Of a DNA stretch of 64,000 nt, positions 50,191-58,157 are shown piece by piece; positions within the stretch are counted from its first letter, which is position 1, and each line of letters starts with the position of its first letter. The DNA lies in contig NZ_SPVH01000006.1 in assembly GCF_004614235.1 (NCBI RefSeq), forward strand, positions 1 to 64,000, written 5' to 3'. Source of the stretch: Brevundimonas intermedia. Lineage in GTDB: Bacteria; Pseudomonadota; Alphaproteobacteria; Caulobacterales; Caulobacteraceae. A model generated the notes under the pieces. The model did not search any database, was not told the DNA's origin, and saw only the letters and a list, made by a program, of their open reading frames with translations. The position numbers and the translations under genes are program-made.

Positions 50191-51156
50191 TTACAGCAGG
50201 CGGATTTCTCGCAGGCGTTCGGTCAGATAGTCCTCGGCCAGGATGGTCTTGCCCGCATAGCGGTCGGGGTTGTCCGGCGTGATGGCGCTGGGCAGGGTCT
50301 CGATGGGGAAGTCGGGGTTGAAGTGCAGGAAGAAGGGCGTCGAATAGCGGGCGAAGCCGCGACGCTCAGGCGCCGGATTGACCACGCGGTGGGTCGTCGA
50401 TGGCAGGACGTGGTTGGTCAGTCGCTGCAGCATGTCGCCGATATTGACGACCAGGGCGTCGGGCGGCGGCGCGATGTCCAGCCAGCTGCCGTCCTTTTCC
50501 TTGAGCTGAAGGCCGGCTTCCTCGGCGCCCAGCAGCAGGGTGATGACGTTGATGTCCTCGTGGGCGCCGGCGCGTACGCCCGGCGCATCGGCGGGAACCG
50601 GCGGATAGTGCAGCATCCGCAGGACGCTGTTGCCCATCTCGACCTTGTCCGCAAAAAAGTCGTCGCCCAGCTTCAGATAGCGGGCGATGGCGCGCAGGAT
50701 CTTGGCGCCCAAGGCGTCCAGATCCTCGAACATCCCATAGAGGTGCGGCTTGAAGCCCTCGATCTCGGTCGGCCAGACGTTGTCGCGCATGTAGCGGCGA
50801 TAGGGATGCCCTTCAGGCAGTTCGCGGCCGACGTGCCAGAACTCCTTCAGGTCTACGGCATTGGCGCCCTTGGCCGCCTCGACCCCGAACGGCGTCAGGC
50901 CACGCGCCCCGCCCGTGCCGGGCTGGTGATACTGGCGCTTCACCTCTTCCGGCAGGGCGAAGAAGGCCTTGGCGTCGTCGATGGCGGCGGTGATGCGCGC
51001 CTCGTCCAGACCGTGGTCGGCGACCACCGCAAAGCCGTAACGCGAGAAGGATGCGCCCAGCGCATCGCTGAACGCCTGGAAGTCAGCGTCATACTGGGTC
51101 ATCGAGACCGGCGTGATGGTCCGGTCGGCGGGGCTGTCGTTCAGGGTCGTGCTCAC
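50191..51156 (-). CDS. 2-oxoglutarate/Fe(II)-dependent oxygenase, isopenicillin N synthase family
   Basis: This 321-residue protein has the DIOX_N region (FSDALGASFSRYGFAVVADH) and a jelly-roll core. The iron ligands are visible as HxD in GAHEDINVITLLLG and His in STTHRVVNPAPER, and the RxS motif that binds 2-oxoglutarate is in RYSTPFFLHFNPDF. The substrate is unknown; bacterial members include ethylene-forming and antibiotic-pathway enzymes as well as uncharacterised ones. The GTG at 51156 is preferred because the N-terminal ITPVSM strand fits the family. It ends five bases from the convergent TadG-like gene. Confidence 0.88.
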   Translation of the reverse strand: MSTTLNDSPADRTITPVSMTQYDADFQAFSDALGASFSRYGFAVVADHGLDEARITAAIDDAKAFFALPEEVKRQYHQPGTGGARGLTPFGVEAAKGANAVDLKEFWHVGRELPEGHPYRRYMRDNVWPTEIEGFKPHLYGMFEDLDALGAKILRAIARYLKLGDDFFADKVEMGNSVLRMLHYPPVPADAPGVRAGAHEDINVITLLLGAEEAGLQLKEKDGSWLDIAPPPDALVVNIGDMLQRLTNHVLPSTTHRVVNPAPERRGFARYSTPFFLHFNPDFPIETLPSAITPDNPDRYAGKTILAEDYLTERLREIRLL

Positions 51157-51323
51157 GGACGTCCTCGATCTGGGAATGTGCGGCGGTTCCCATACGCCTA
51201 ATCCGCGGCCTTGTCAGTTCATCGTCGCCAGGGTGCCAAGGCCGTTCACGCGCCATACAGCTTGGAACCTTCACAGTAAGCATACGTTTCCGCGCCAGAC
51301 CACATTCACCAAAGGACTATTCC

Positions 51324-51998
51324 ATGCGCGCCAAGATCATCGTCGCCAGCGTCTCGATCGCCGCCCTGCTCGGCGCCGCCGCCTGCACCACCACCGACCC
51401 CTATCGCTCGGGCCCCGTGCGCAACAACACCGGAACCGGCGCCATCGCCGGCGCTCTGGGCGGTGCGCTGCTCGGTTATCTGACCAATACGTCCAACGGC
51501 GAACAGGGCCGCAAGAACGCCCTAATCGGCGCCGGCGTCGGCGCCTTGGGCGGCGCGGCCGTGGGCCAGTATATGGATCGTCAGCAACGCGCCATGGAGG
51601 CCGAACTGTCCGGCTCCGGCGTCGGCGTGGCGCGTCAGGGCGACGTCCTGGTTCTGCGCATGCCGTCGGACGTGACCTTCGCCACCAACCAGTCCTCGAT
51701 CGACCCGCGCTTCTTGCCCGTCCTCGACGACGTGGCGCGCGTGCTGCAGCAGTACGACCAATCGACGGTGGATGTGATAGGCCACACCGATTCTTCGGGC
51801 GGCGACGCCATCAACCAACCCCTGTCGGAACGCCGCGCCAGCAGCGTCGCCTCCGAACTGGTGCGTCGCGGCGTGATCGCCCAGCGCCTCTATGTTGCGG
51901 GCGAGAGCGCACGCAATCCGGTGGCTTCGAACGCTACGGCGGAAGGCAAGGCCCAGAACCGTCGCGTGGAAATCCTGATCCGTCCGTTCACCGGCTGA
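51324..51998 (+). CDS. OmpA family lipoprotein with glycine zipper
   Basis: This 224-residue protein has a lipoprotein signal (IAALLGAAACTTTDP) and glycine-zipper repeats (GTGAIAGALGGALLGYL, ALIGAGVGALGGAAVG) that may span or pack in a membrane. A C-terminal OmpA domain (TFATNQSSIDPRFLPVLDDV, VDVIGHTDSSGGDAINQPLS, LSERRASSVASELVRRG, NRRVEILIRP) binds peptidoglycan through the usual Asp and Arg residues. This YiaD/Pal-like layout suggests an outer-membrane-to-wall tether. A perfect intrinsic terminator follows. Confidence 0.93.
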   Translation: MRAKIIVASVSIAALLGAAACTTTDPYRSGPVRNNTGTGAIAGALGGALLGYLTNTSNGEQGRKNALIGAGVGALGGAAVGQYMDRQQRAMEAELSGSGVGVARQGDVLVLRMPSDVTFATNQSSIDPRFLPVLDDVARVLQQYDQSTVDVIGHTDSSGGDAINQPLSERRASSVASELVRRGVIAQRLYVAGESARNPVASNATAEGKAQNRRVEILIRPFTG

Positions 51999-52027
51999 TC
52001 CGCGGCGGCATTTGAAGACTAGACAGA

Positions 52028-52051
52028 GGGCGGCGCCACGAGGCGCCGCCC
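52028..52051 (+). terminator. Intrinsic terminator after OmpA lipoprotein gene
   Basis: GGGCGGCGCC and GGCGCCGCCC form a perfect 10-bp stem with a four-base loop, followed by TTTCTTTG, 30 bases after the stop codon. Confidence 0.92.
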
Positions 52052-52136
52052 TTTCTTTGTTCAATCACAGGCATCGTGATTTGCGCGCAATCGCACACCA
52101 TGGTTCTCGACGTCATCGGACCATGGGAACGACGCA

Positions 52137-52310
52137 GTGACGCCTGAGGATCGGGAGTTCGGGCAAGGCCTGAAGCTGACCGCCATCGCGGTGATCAGCG
52201 CCGTCCTGACGGCGACCTTCGTCATCGGCGCTGGCCAGGCGCTTTTGCGCGGCTCCAAACCGATCATCATGCCGCCAGCAACCGTCGTCTCGCACGCATC
52301 TGCCGACTGA
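52137..52310 (+). CDS. Small single-pass membrane protein (57 residues)
   Basis: An open frame from GTG 52137 to TGA 52310 encodes a short charged N-terminus (TPEDREFGQGLK), one clear hydrophobic segment (LTAIAVISAVLTATFVIGAG) and a short tail. It lies between two terminators, where nothing else is encoded, and GGAA precedes the start. The codon use matches the chromosome. It is supported only by composition and topology, so it remains a candidate gene of unknown function. Confidence 0.5.
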   Translation: MTPEDREFGQGLKLTAIAVISAVLTATFVIGAGQALLRGSKPIIMPPATVVSHASAD

Positions 52311-52350
52311 CCCTGCTCCCCCGATCCTGACAACCTCTCCAGCACAGAAA

Positions 52351-52378
52351 AACGCCGCCTCCTTTCGGAAGCGGCGTT
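52351..52378 (-). terminator. Intrinsic terminator after OmpA-family porin gene
   Basis: AACGCCGC and GCGGCGTT flank a 12-base centre with further TCC/GGA pairing. On the minus strand the stem is followed by TTTTTCTG, giving a classic terminator about 70 bases after the stop of the gene at 52448. Confidence 0.88.
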
Positions 52379-52447
52379 CTGTCTTTCGACGACTTCGACA
52401 TACGAAGATCGACCCGGAGATAAGTCCGGGCCGACCCCTCAGAGGTC

Positions 52448-53608
52448 TTAGAAGTTGATGTCGATGGTCGCGCGGCGGTTGAGCGGTTCACGCACACCGT
52501 CGGCGGTCGGCTTGGCCAGGTTGGTCTCGCCCTTGCCGTCGAGGGCGATGACGCCGCCGTTGACGCCTGCAGCAACCAGCGAGTCCGCGACAGTGCGCGA
52601 ACGGCGGTTGGACAGACCCAGGTTATAGGCGGCCGAACCCGAGGTGTCGGTGTAGCCGACGATCACGACGCGCGTCGGACGACCCGACTTGGCGTAGTTG
52701 GCGGCCTGCGTCACCACCGAACGGGCTTCTGCCGTCAGGTCCGAGCGATCCCAGTCGAAGTAGACGACGAACTGGCGAGCGACCGGGGTCTGAGCGACCG
52801 GCGGCGGGGGCGGCGGGGGCGGAGGAGGCGGCGGGGGCGGCGGGGGGGGGGGGGGGGGGGGGGGAGCGTCTTCCGCACCGAAGCTGTAGCGCAGACCCAG
52901 GGTCACGGTGTGCGACTGATCGTAGTCGCCGTCCCATTCGCCGAAGGAGGTCGCGCCGACGCCCGTGCCGACCGTCGACGAGGCGAACGAAGAATCGCCC
53001 GTCAGATAGCGGTAGGTCAGGTCGATGTTGGCGCGGTCGCCGATGGCCCATGCCAGACCTGCGATCGCCTGAGCGGCGAATTTGGTCGAGTCGTCGTCGA
53101 TGGCGAAGGTGGCGCCGCGGTTGGCGCGCAAGTTGCCGATGGTCTGGGTGCGGACCTGATTCACCCCAGCGCCGAGGCCGACGAACGGACGGATGCCCCA
53201 AGCTTCGTAACCGAAGTCATACAGGACGTTCGCCATCAAGGTATAGGACTCGATATCGCCTTCGGGCGAGAAGCAGCCGCCCGTCGCCGGAGTCAGGTTG
53301 CACAGGCCTTGCGTGCCGGACACGGCGCGAACCGTGCCGATGTCGCCCGAGCGGTAGCCGCCTTCGAGTTCAACGCGCCAGTTGGGGTTGAAGCGGTAGC
53401 CGAGGCGAGCGAAAGCCGCCCAGCCGTCGTTCACTTCATAGTTCCAGTTGGCGCCCGTGGTCGACGACTCGGCGTTGATGTCGTCGATCATGTGGTAACC
53501 AGCGTCGATGGCGCCGTACCAGCCGTTGGGTTCTGCCGACGCAGCACCAGCCGACAGGGCCAGGGCGGCCGCTGCGCTGGACGCCAGCACGAAAGTCTTC
53601 ATACGCAT
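52448..53608 (-). CDS. OmpA-family outer membrane protein with proline linker
   Basis: The 386-residue protein has a signal peptide (MKTFVLASSAAAALALSAGA, ending ASA), an eight-stranded barrel of the OprF/OmpA type (GWYGAIDAGYHMIDDI, RLGYRFNPNWRVELEGGYRS, TVTLGLRYSFGAED), a run of 22 prolines, and a C-terminal peptidoglycan-binding OmpA domain (FVVYFDWDRSDLTAEARSVV, VVIVGYTDTSGSAAYNLGLS, LSNRRSRTVADSLVAAGV). It is a major outer-membrane protein candidate. The proline run is encoded by a tract that includes 23 consecutive C bases on the coding strand, so the reading frame may be unstable. Confidence 0.94.
   Translation of the reverse strand: MRMKTFVLASSAAAALALSAGAASAEPNGWYGAIDAGYHMIDDINAESSTTGANWNYEVNDGWAAFARLGYRFNPNWRVELEGGYRSGDIGTVRAVSGTQGLCNLTPATGGCFSPEGDIESYTLMANVLYDFGYEAWGIRPFVGLGAGVNQVRTQTIGNLRANRGATFAIDDDSTKFAAQAIAGLAWAIGDRANIDLTYRYLTGDSSFASSTVGTGVGATSFGEWDGDYDQSHTVTLGLRYSFGAEDAPPPPPPPPPPPPPPPPPPPPPPVAQTPVARQFVVYFDWDRSDLTAEARSVVTQAANYAKSGRPTRVVIVGYTDTSGSAAYNLGLSNRRSRTVADSLVAAGVNGGVIALDGKGETNLAKPTADGVREPLNRRATIDINF
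52842..52864. repeat. Homopolymer of 23 G (23 C on the coding strand)
   Basis: An uninterrupted run of 23 G lies inside the proline-encoding part of the OmpA-family gene. Tracts of this length slip easily in replication and are difficult to sequence, so it is either a contingency locus or has uncertain length. Confidence 0.9.
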
Positions 53609-53866
53609 AGGGGGGTATCCCTCCGCCTCTGTTAAGTAGGGGGCGGGTCTACCGCCTAAGCGGGTCTTACCAGCCTTGCTTCAGAAGGTCGAGGCGGAAA
53701 CGTGACAGGTCCAAGCGCTGGGCAGTCTACCGTGGCGTTGATGTTACAGGTAAATTTATGACTCTGTCCACCTTTGGTTAACTTCCGGCCCGGAGGACGT
53801 CACAATCTCGAAAGGCGCTTCAACCAACTCTTCCGGGTATTCGACGCTAGGTCATCTACCGACAGA
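53609..53866. promoter_or_regulatory. Upstream region of the OmpA-family gene
   Basis: These 258 bases separate the MaoC stop and the start of the OmpA-family gene, both on the minus strand. An AT-richer patch around 53740-53785 is the likely promoter region, but I cannot assign -35 and -10 boxes with confidence. No gene was seen. Confidence 0.4.
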
Positions 53867-54322
53867 TCAATCCGCCAAGACTTGCATAGCGAGCCATTCG
53901 GCGATCAGGGCCGGCTTATCGCCGCCTTCGATCTCGACGGTCAGCTCATGCTTCAACAGCCAGCGTCCGCCGCCCCTGTCTTCCGCAGACAGCAGCTTGA
54001 AGCGTCCGCGAATGCGCGACCCCGCCGGAACCGGCGCCACAAACCTCAGCTTGTCGAAGCCGTAGTTGACGCCCATCACCACGTCCTCCAGCGGCGCGAC
54101 CGCGTCGTAGCTCATGGCTGACGCCAGGCTCAAAGTCAGGAAGCCATGCGCAATGGTTCCGCCGAACGGCGTAGCCTTAGCCGCGTTGGGATCGACGTGG
54201 ATGAACTGATGATCTTCGGTGCAGTCGGCGAAGGCGCCTATCCGGGCCTGGGTGATGTCGAACCATTTCGACACCCCGACTTCTTGGCCAATCAATTCCT
54301 GAAGTTCACTGGCCTTGGTCAT
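53867..54322 (-). CDS. MaoC family dehydratase
   Basis: This 151-residue single hot-dog protein carries the hydratase-2 motif with catalytic Asp and His (FADCTEDHQFIHVDPNAAKA, FGGTIAHGFLTLSL). Such R-specific enoyl-CoA hydratases supply or consume 3-hydroxyacyl-CoA. GGAGGACGCG precedes ATG 54322; the frame is open to 54667, but that part overlaps the next gene and has no homology. It lies 62 bases after the threonine dehydratase-like gene on the same strand. Confidence 0.9.
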   Translation of the reverse strand: MTKASELQELIGQEVGVSKWFDITQARIGAFADCTEDHQFIHVDPNAAKATPFGGTIAHGFLTLSLASAMSYDAVAPLEDVVMGVNYGFDKLRFVAPVPAGSRIRGRFKLLSAEDRGGGRWLLKHELTVEIEGGDKPALIAEWLAMQVLAD

Positions 54323-54384
54323 CGCGTCCTCCCTCTTCTGCTTTGAGGCGAGGTTGGCCGACCGGCGCAGGGAAGGAAAGCCCT

Positions 54385-55365
54385 TCAGCCGCCGAACCGC
54401 CCCTCGATGATGTCGGCGTACAGGATCGGATCGACATTGCCGCCAGACAGGATGATCGCCGTCGTCAAACCTTCCGTCCCGATCTTTCCTGCCAACAGAG
54501 CAGCCAGCGACACCGCGCCGCCGGGCTCGATGACCAGTTTCAGATGACGGAAGGCGAAGCGCATCGCCTCGGCCACCTCGGCGTCCGACACGGTGATCGC
54601 ACCGGCCAGTCGCCGGTTGATCGGCCAGGTCAGGACGCCCGGCATCGGCGACATCAGGGCGTCGCAAATCGACGGCGCGCCTTGCGGATGCCCAACCCGC
54701 TCGCCCGCCGCCAGCGACCGCGCCGTGTCGTCGAAGGCCTCGGGCTCGACCACGAACACCCGCGTCGAAGGCCTGCGTTCAGCCATGACCAGATTGATCC
54801 CGGCCATCAGCCCGCCGCCTGAGGCGCCGCACAGCAGTTGGTCGAAAGGTGCGTCGGCTTGGTCCAGCATCTCCAGCCCCGTCGTCCCCTGTCCCTCGAT
54901 GATGAAGGCATCGTCGAACGGCGGAACCAGGATCGAGCCGCGCTCGGCCGCGATGGCCGCGCCGATCTCTTCGCGACTTTCGGTCCAGCGGTCGTATAGC
55001 CGCACCTCGCCGCCGAAACCGATCACGCCCTCGACCTTCACCTGGGGCGAGTCCGACGGCATGACGATGATGGCCGGCGTGCCGACCATGGCGGCGGCGG
55101 CGGCCACGCCTTGCGCATGGTTGCCGGACGAGAAGGCGACGACGCCGCGTGTCTTCTCCTCATCCGTCAATCGACTGATGCGGTTATAGGCGCCGCGAAA
55201 CTTGAAGGCCCCCGCGCGCTGCAGGTTTTCCGCCTTCATCAGGACCCGACCGCCGACGACGGCGTTCAGGGCAGGGCTTTCGAGCAGCGGCGTGCGGACG
55301 GCGACGCCGTCAATCTGACGGGCGGCGTCGAGGACGCCTTCATAGCTGGGCAGGTGCGTCGTCAT
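54385..55365 (-). CDS. Threonine/serine dehydratase (PLP-dependent, fold type II)
   Basis: This 326-residue protein has the PLP lysine in GAFKFRGAYNRIS, the substrate loop SSGNHAQGVAAAA and the phosphate-binding glycine loop CGASGGGLMAG. There is no C-terminal ACT regulatory domain, so it belongs to the short, catabolic threonine dehydratase / serine racemase group rather than biosynthetic IlvA. GGGAG precedes the ATG at 55365. It is divergent from glpK with a gap of 56 bases. Confidence 0.9.
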   Translation of the reverse strand: MTTHLPSYEGVLDAARQIDGVAVRTPLLESPALNAVVGGRVLMKAENLQRAGAFKFRGAYNRISRLTDEEKTRGVVAFSSGNHAQGVAAAAAMVGTPAIIVMPSDSPQVKVEGVIGFGGEVRLYDRWTESREEIGAAIAAERGSILVPPFDDAFIIEGQGTTGLEMLDQADAPFDQLLCGASGGGLMAGINLVMAERRPSTRVFVVEPEAFDDTARSLAAGERVGHPQGAPSICDALMSPMPGVLTWPINRRLAGAITVSDAEVAEAMRFAFRHLKLVIEPGGAVSLAALLAGKIGTEGLTTAIILSGGNVDPILYADIIEGRFGG

Positions 55366-55421
55366 ATGCTCCCTTAACCCAAGGTCCGAGCGCCGCGTAG
55401 GGCGTACAAGGGAGAAACGTC

Positions 55422-56951
55422 TTGAGCCTCATACTCGCCATCGACCAGGGCACGACCTCGACGCGCGCCATCGCCTTCGAGGTCGCGCCTCAAGCAGCGC
55501 CAAGCGCGTCAGGCGAAAGGCATCAGGACCTGCGTCCGATCGCGGTCAGCCAGATCGAGCTGGCCCAGCATTTTCCCAACTCGGGCTGGGTCGAGCACGA
55601 CGCGGCCGAGATATGGTCCGCCACCCTCCAGACCTGCCGCGAGGTCGTGCGCAAGGCGGGGGGCGTGGCGCGCTTCGCCGCCATCGGCATCACGAACCAG
55701 CGCGAAACGGCGGTGCTCTGGGACGCATCGACCGGCGAGCCGCTGCATCGCGCCATCGTCTGGCAGGACCGCCGCACCGCCGACGTCACCGCCCGCCTGA
55801 CCGCCGAGGGTCATGAGCCCATGGTCCAGGCGGCGACCGGCCTGATTCTGGACCCCTATTTTTCGGCGACCAAGTTCGCTTGGCTGCTCGACGCCGTGCC
55901 GGGTTCGCGCGAGCGGGCGGCCAAGGGCGAGGTCAGGCTGGGCACCATCGACGCCTGGCTGATCTGGAAACTGACCGGCGGCCAGGTCCACGCCACCGAC
56001 GCCACCAATGCATCCCGCACCGCTCTGATGGACCTGAAGACGGTCGAATGGCGCGGCGACCTGTGCGCCTTGTTCAATGTGCCGCGCGAGGCCCTGCCCG
56101 AGATCGTGCCGTGCGCCGGTGTCATCGGCGAATGCGACCCGGCGCTGTTCGGCCGCGCCCTGCCCATCGCCGGATCGGCAGGCGACCAGCAGGCGGCCCT
56201 GGTCGGACACGGCGCACTGAAGGCCGGCGACGCCAAGATCACCTATGGCACCGGCGCATTCTTGGTCGCCAATGTCGGGGCCGAGCCGGTGGCCTCGACG
56301 CGGCGGCTGCTGGGCACGCTGGGCTATCAGGCCGACGGCCAGACCGCCTATGCGCTGGAGGGGTCGATCTTCTCGGCCGGGTCGGCGATCCAGTGGCTGA
56401 GGGACGGGGTCGGACTGATCTCGGAATCGCGCCAGTCCGAGGCGATGGCCCAAGGTCTGCCCGACAACGGCGGGGTCTATATGGTGCCCGGCTTCACCGG
56501 CCTGGGCGCGCCCTGGTGGGAACCTGAGGCGCGCGGAACCGTCGTCGGGCTGACGCGGGATTCCGGCCCGGCCCATTTCGTCCGCGCCGCGCTGGAAGCC
56601 CTGGCCTATCAGACGCGGGATCTGCTGGACGCCCTGGCCCAGGACGGCGCCCCGCCGCTGAAGACGCTGAAGGTGGACGGCGGCGTCACCGCCAACAGTT
56701 TCGCCATGCAGTTCGTCGCCGACATCTGCGAGGTCGAGGTCGAACGCCCGGCCTTCCAGGAGATGACCGCCCTGGGCGCCGCGCGTCTGGCGGCTTTGGG
56801 CGTCGGCCTGCTGCCCGATCTGGAGGCCCGCCCCGCCGAGGCCCCGGCCTGCTGGAAGCCGCGCATGAAGACAGAGGAACGTGAGCGTCTGCTTTCCGGC
56901 TGGCGTCGCGCCGTGAAGGCCGCCATCATCGCCGCGCCGGACCGGGCGTAA
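55422..56951 (+). CDS. glpK: Glycerol kinase
   Basis: GlpK phosphorylates glycerol to sn-glycerol-3-phosphate. It starts at a TTG with GGGAG upstream. FGGY-family signatures are clear: ILAIDQGTTSTRAIAFE, VSQIELAQHFPNSGWVEHDA, GITNQRETAVLWD, GTIDAWLIWKLTGG and LEGSIFSAGSAIQWLRDGV, ending with the ATPase region KVDGGVTANSFAMQFVADI. An insertion of about fifteen residues after the first strand (QAAPSASGERHQDLRP) is not usual. No glpF or glpD lies nearby. The length of 509 is slightly above the usual 500 because of the insertion. Confidence 0.96.
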   Translation: MSLILAIDQGTTSTRAIAFEVAPQAAPSASGERHQDLRPIAVSQIELAQHFPNSGWVEHDAAEIWSATLQTCREVVRKAGGVARFAAIGITNQRETAVLWDASTGEPLHRAIVWQDRRTADVTARLTAEGHEPMVQAATGLILDPYFSATKFAWLLDAVPGSRERAAKGEVRLGTIDAWLIWKLTGGQVHATDATNASRTALMDLKTVEWRGDLCALFNVPREALPEIVPCAGVIGECDPALFGRALPIAGSAGDQQAALVGHGALKAGDAKITYGTGAFLVANVGAEPVASTRRLLGTLGYQADGQTAYALEGSIFSAGSAIQWLRDGVGLISESRQSEAMAQGLPDNGGVYMVPGFTGLGAPWWEPEARGTVVGLTRDSGPAHFVRAALEALAYQTRDLLDALAQDGAPPLKTLKVDGGVTANSFAMQFVADICEVEVERPAFQEMTALGAARLAALGVGLLPDLEARPAEAPACWKPRMKTEERERLLSGWRRAVKAAIIAAPDRA

Positions 56952-56997
56952 GACGCGGGCGGCGTAGGAAACCCCAAAAGACCTGACTGGGCCGCCC

Positions 56998-58089
56998 ATG
57001 ACCGACGCCTCTTCCCTCGACGCCCCCGCGCTGGACGCCCAGACCGCCTTTTCCGGCACGCGCGAGGTCGATCCTCGCTATCGGCTGGACGAGACGGCGC
57101 TCGACGCCTGGATGGCCGCCCATGTCGCGGGATACGCCGGCCCGCTGGCGGTGCGCCAGTTCAAGGGGGGCCAGTCGAATCCGACCTACGAACTGACGAC
57201 GCCCGCCAAGAGCTATGTGCTGCGCCGCAAGCCGCCAGGCGTCCTGTTGCCCAGCGCCCATGCCGTGGACCGCGAGTTTCAGGTCATTTCCGCCCTGGCC
57301 GCCCAAGGGTTCCCGGTGGCCAAGCCCCACGCCCTGTGCCTGGACGAGGCCGTCATCGGCTCGATCTTCTATGTGATGGATAAGATCGAGGGGCGGATCT
57401 TCTGGGACCTGAAACTGCCCGAACTGACGCCTGCCGAACGCCGCGCCGTCTATGAGGCCCAGACCGACACCTTGGCCCGTCTGCACGCCTTCGATCCCGT
57501 CGCCATCGGCCTGGGCGACTACGGCAAGGCCGGGAACTATTTTGCACGTCAGGTCGGCCGCTGGACCAAGCAGTATCGCGCCTCGGAGACCGAACCCGTC
57601 GCCGCCATGGACCGCCTGATCGTCTTCCTGCCCGACAGCCTGCCGCCCGAGGGACCGAGCCGCATCGTCCATGGCGACTTCCGGCTCGACAACATGATCC
57701 TGGCGCCTGACCGAGCCGAGGTCAGCGCCGTGCTGGATTGGGAGCTGTCGACCCTGGGCGATCCGATGGCCGACTTCTCCTATCTGCTGATCGCCTGGGC
57801 CATTCCGGCCAGCCTGCGCAACGGCCTCGCCGGCGCCGATCTGGAGGCCCTGGGCATCCCCTCCGTCAAGGAGACGGTCGAACGCTACGCCGCCGCGACG
57901 GGCATGCGACCCGCCAATCTGGACTGGCTCTACGCCTACAACCTGTTCCGCCTGGCGGCCATCTGCCAGGGCATCGCCGGCCGCGTCCGCGACGGCACCG
58001 CCGCCAGCGCCCACGCCAAGAGCATGGCCGCCCAGGTCGGCCCGCTCAGCGACGCCGCATGGGGTTTCGCGAAGAAGGCCGGAGCCTAG
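56998..58089 (+). CDS. Phosphotransferase family protein (aminoglycoside phosphotransferase-like, ACAD10 type)
   Basis: This 363-residue kinase-like protein has KGGQSNPTYELTTPAKSYVL, RRKPPGVLLPSAHAVDREF, the catalytic loop IVHGDFRLDNMIL and the metal loop SAVLDWELSTLGDPMADFSY. This subgroup is associated with acyl-CoA dehydrogenases and is thought to phosphorylate hydroxylated acyl chains such as 4-hydroxyacyl-CoA; it is not a resistance gene. It follows glpK by 46 bases. Confidence 0.88.
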   Translation: MTDASSLDAPALDAQTAFSGTREVDPRYRLDETALDAWMAAHVAGYAGPLAVRQFKGGQSNPTYELTTPAKSYVLRRKPPGVLLPSAHAVDREFQVISALAAQGFPVAKPHALCLDEAVIGSIFYVMDKIEGRIFWDLKLPELTPAERRAVYEAQTDTLARLHAFDPVAIGLGDYGKAGNYFARQVGRWTKQYRASETEPVAAMDRLIVFLPDSLPPEGPSRIVHGDFRLDNMILAPDRAEVSAVLDWELSTLGDPMADFSYLLIAWAIPASLRNGLAGADLEALGIPSVKETVERYAAATGMRPANLDWLYAYNLFRLAAICQGIAGRVRDGTAASAHAKSMAAQVGPLSDAAWGFAKKAGA

Positions 58090-58157
58090 CGCGGCGGCTT
58101 TACGCAAACGCATTCCGTCGATACGCCGGGTGTCATCTGGTGCTTTTCACAGGACGC

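Noticed and set aside
56998..58089. Aminoglycoside resistance gene
   Set aside because: Although it has the APH fold, the motifs match the acyl-chain associated ACAD10-type subgroup, not resistance enzymes.
57738..58157. N-terminal extension of the GH62 gene (505-codon frame)
   Set aside because: The upstream part overlaps the kinase-like gene in another frame and the signal peptide starts at ATG 58158 with a good ribosome site.
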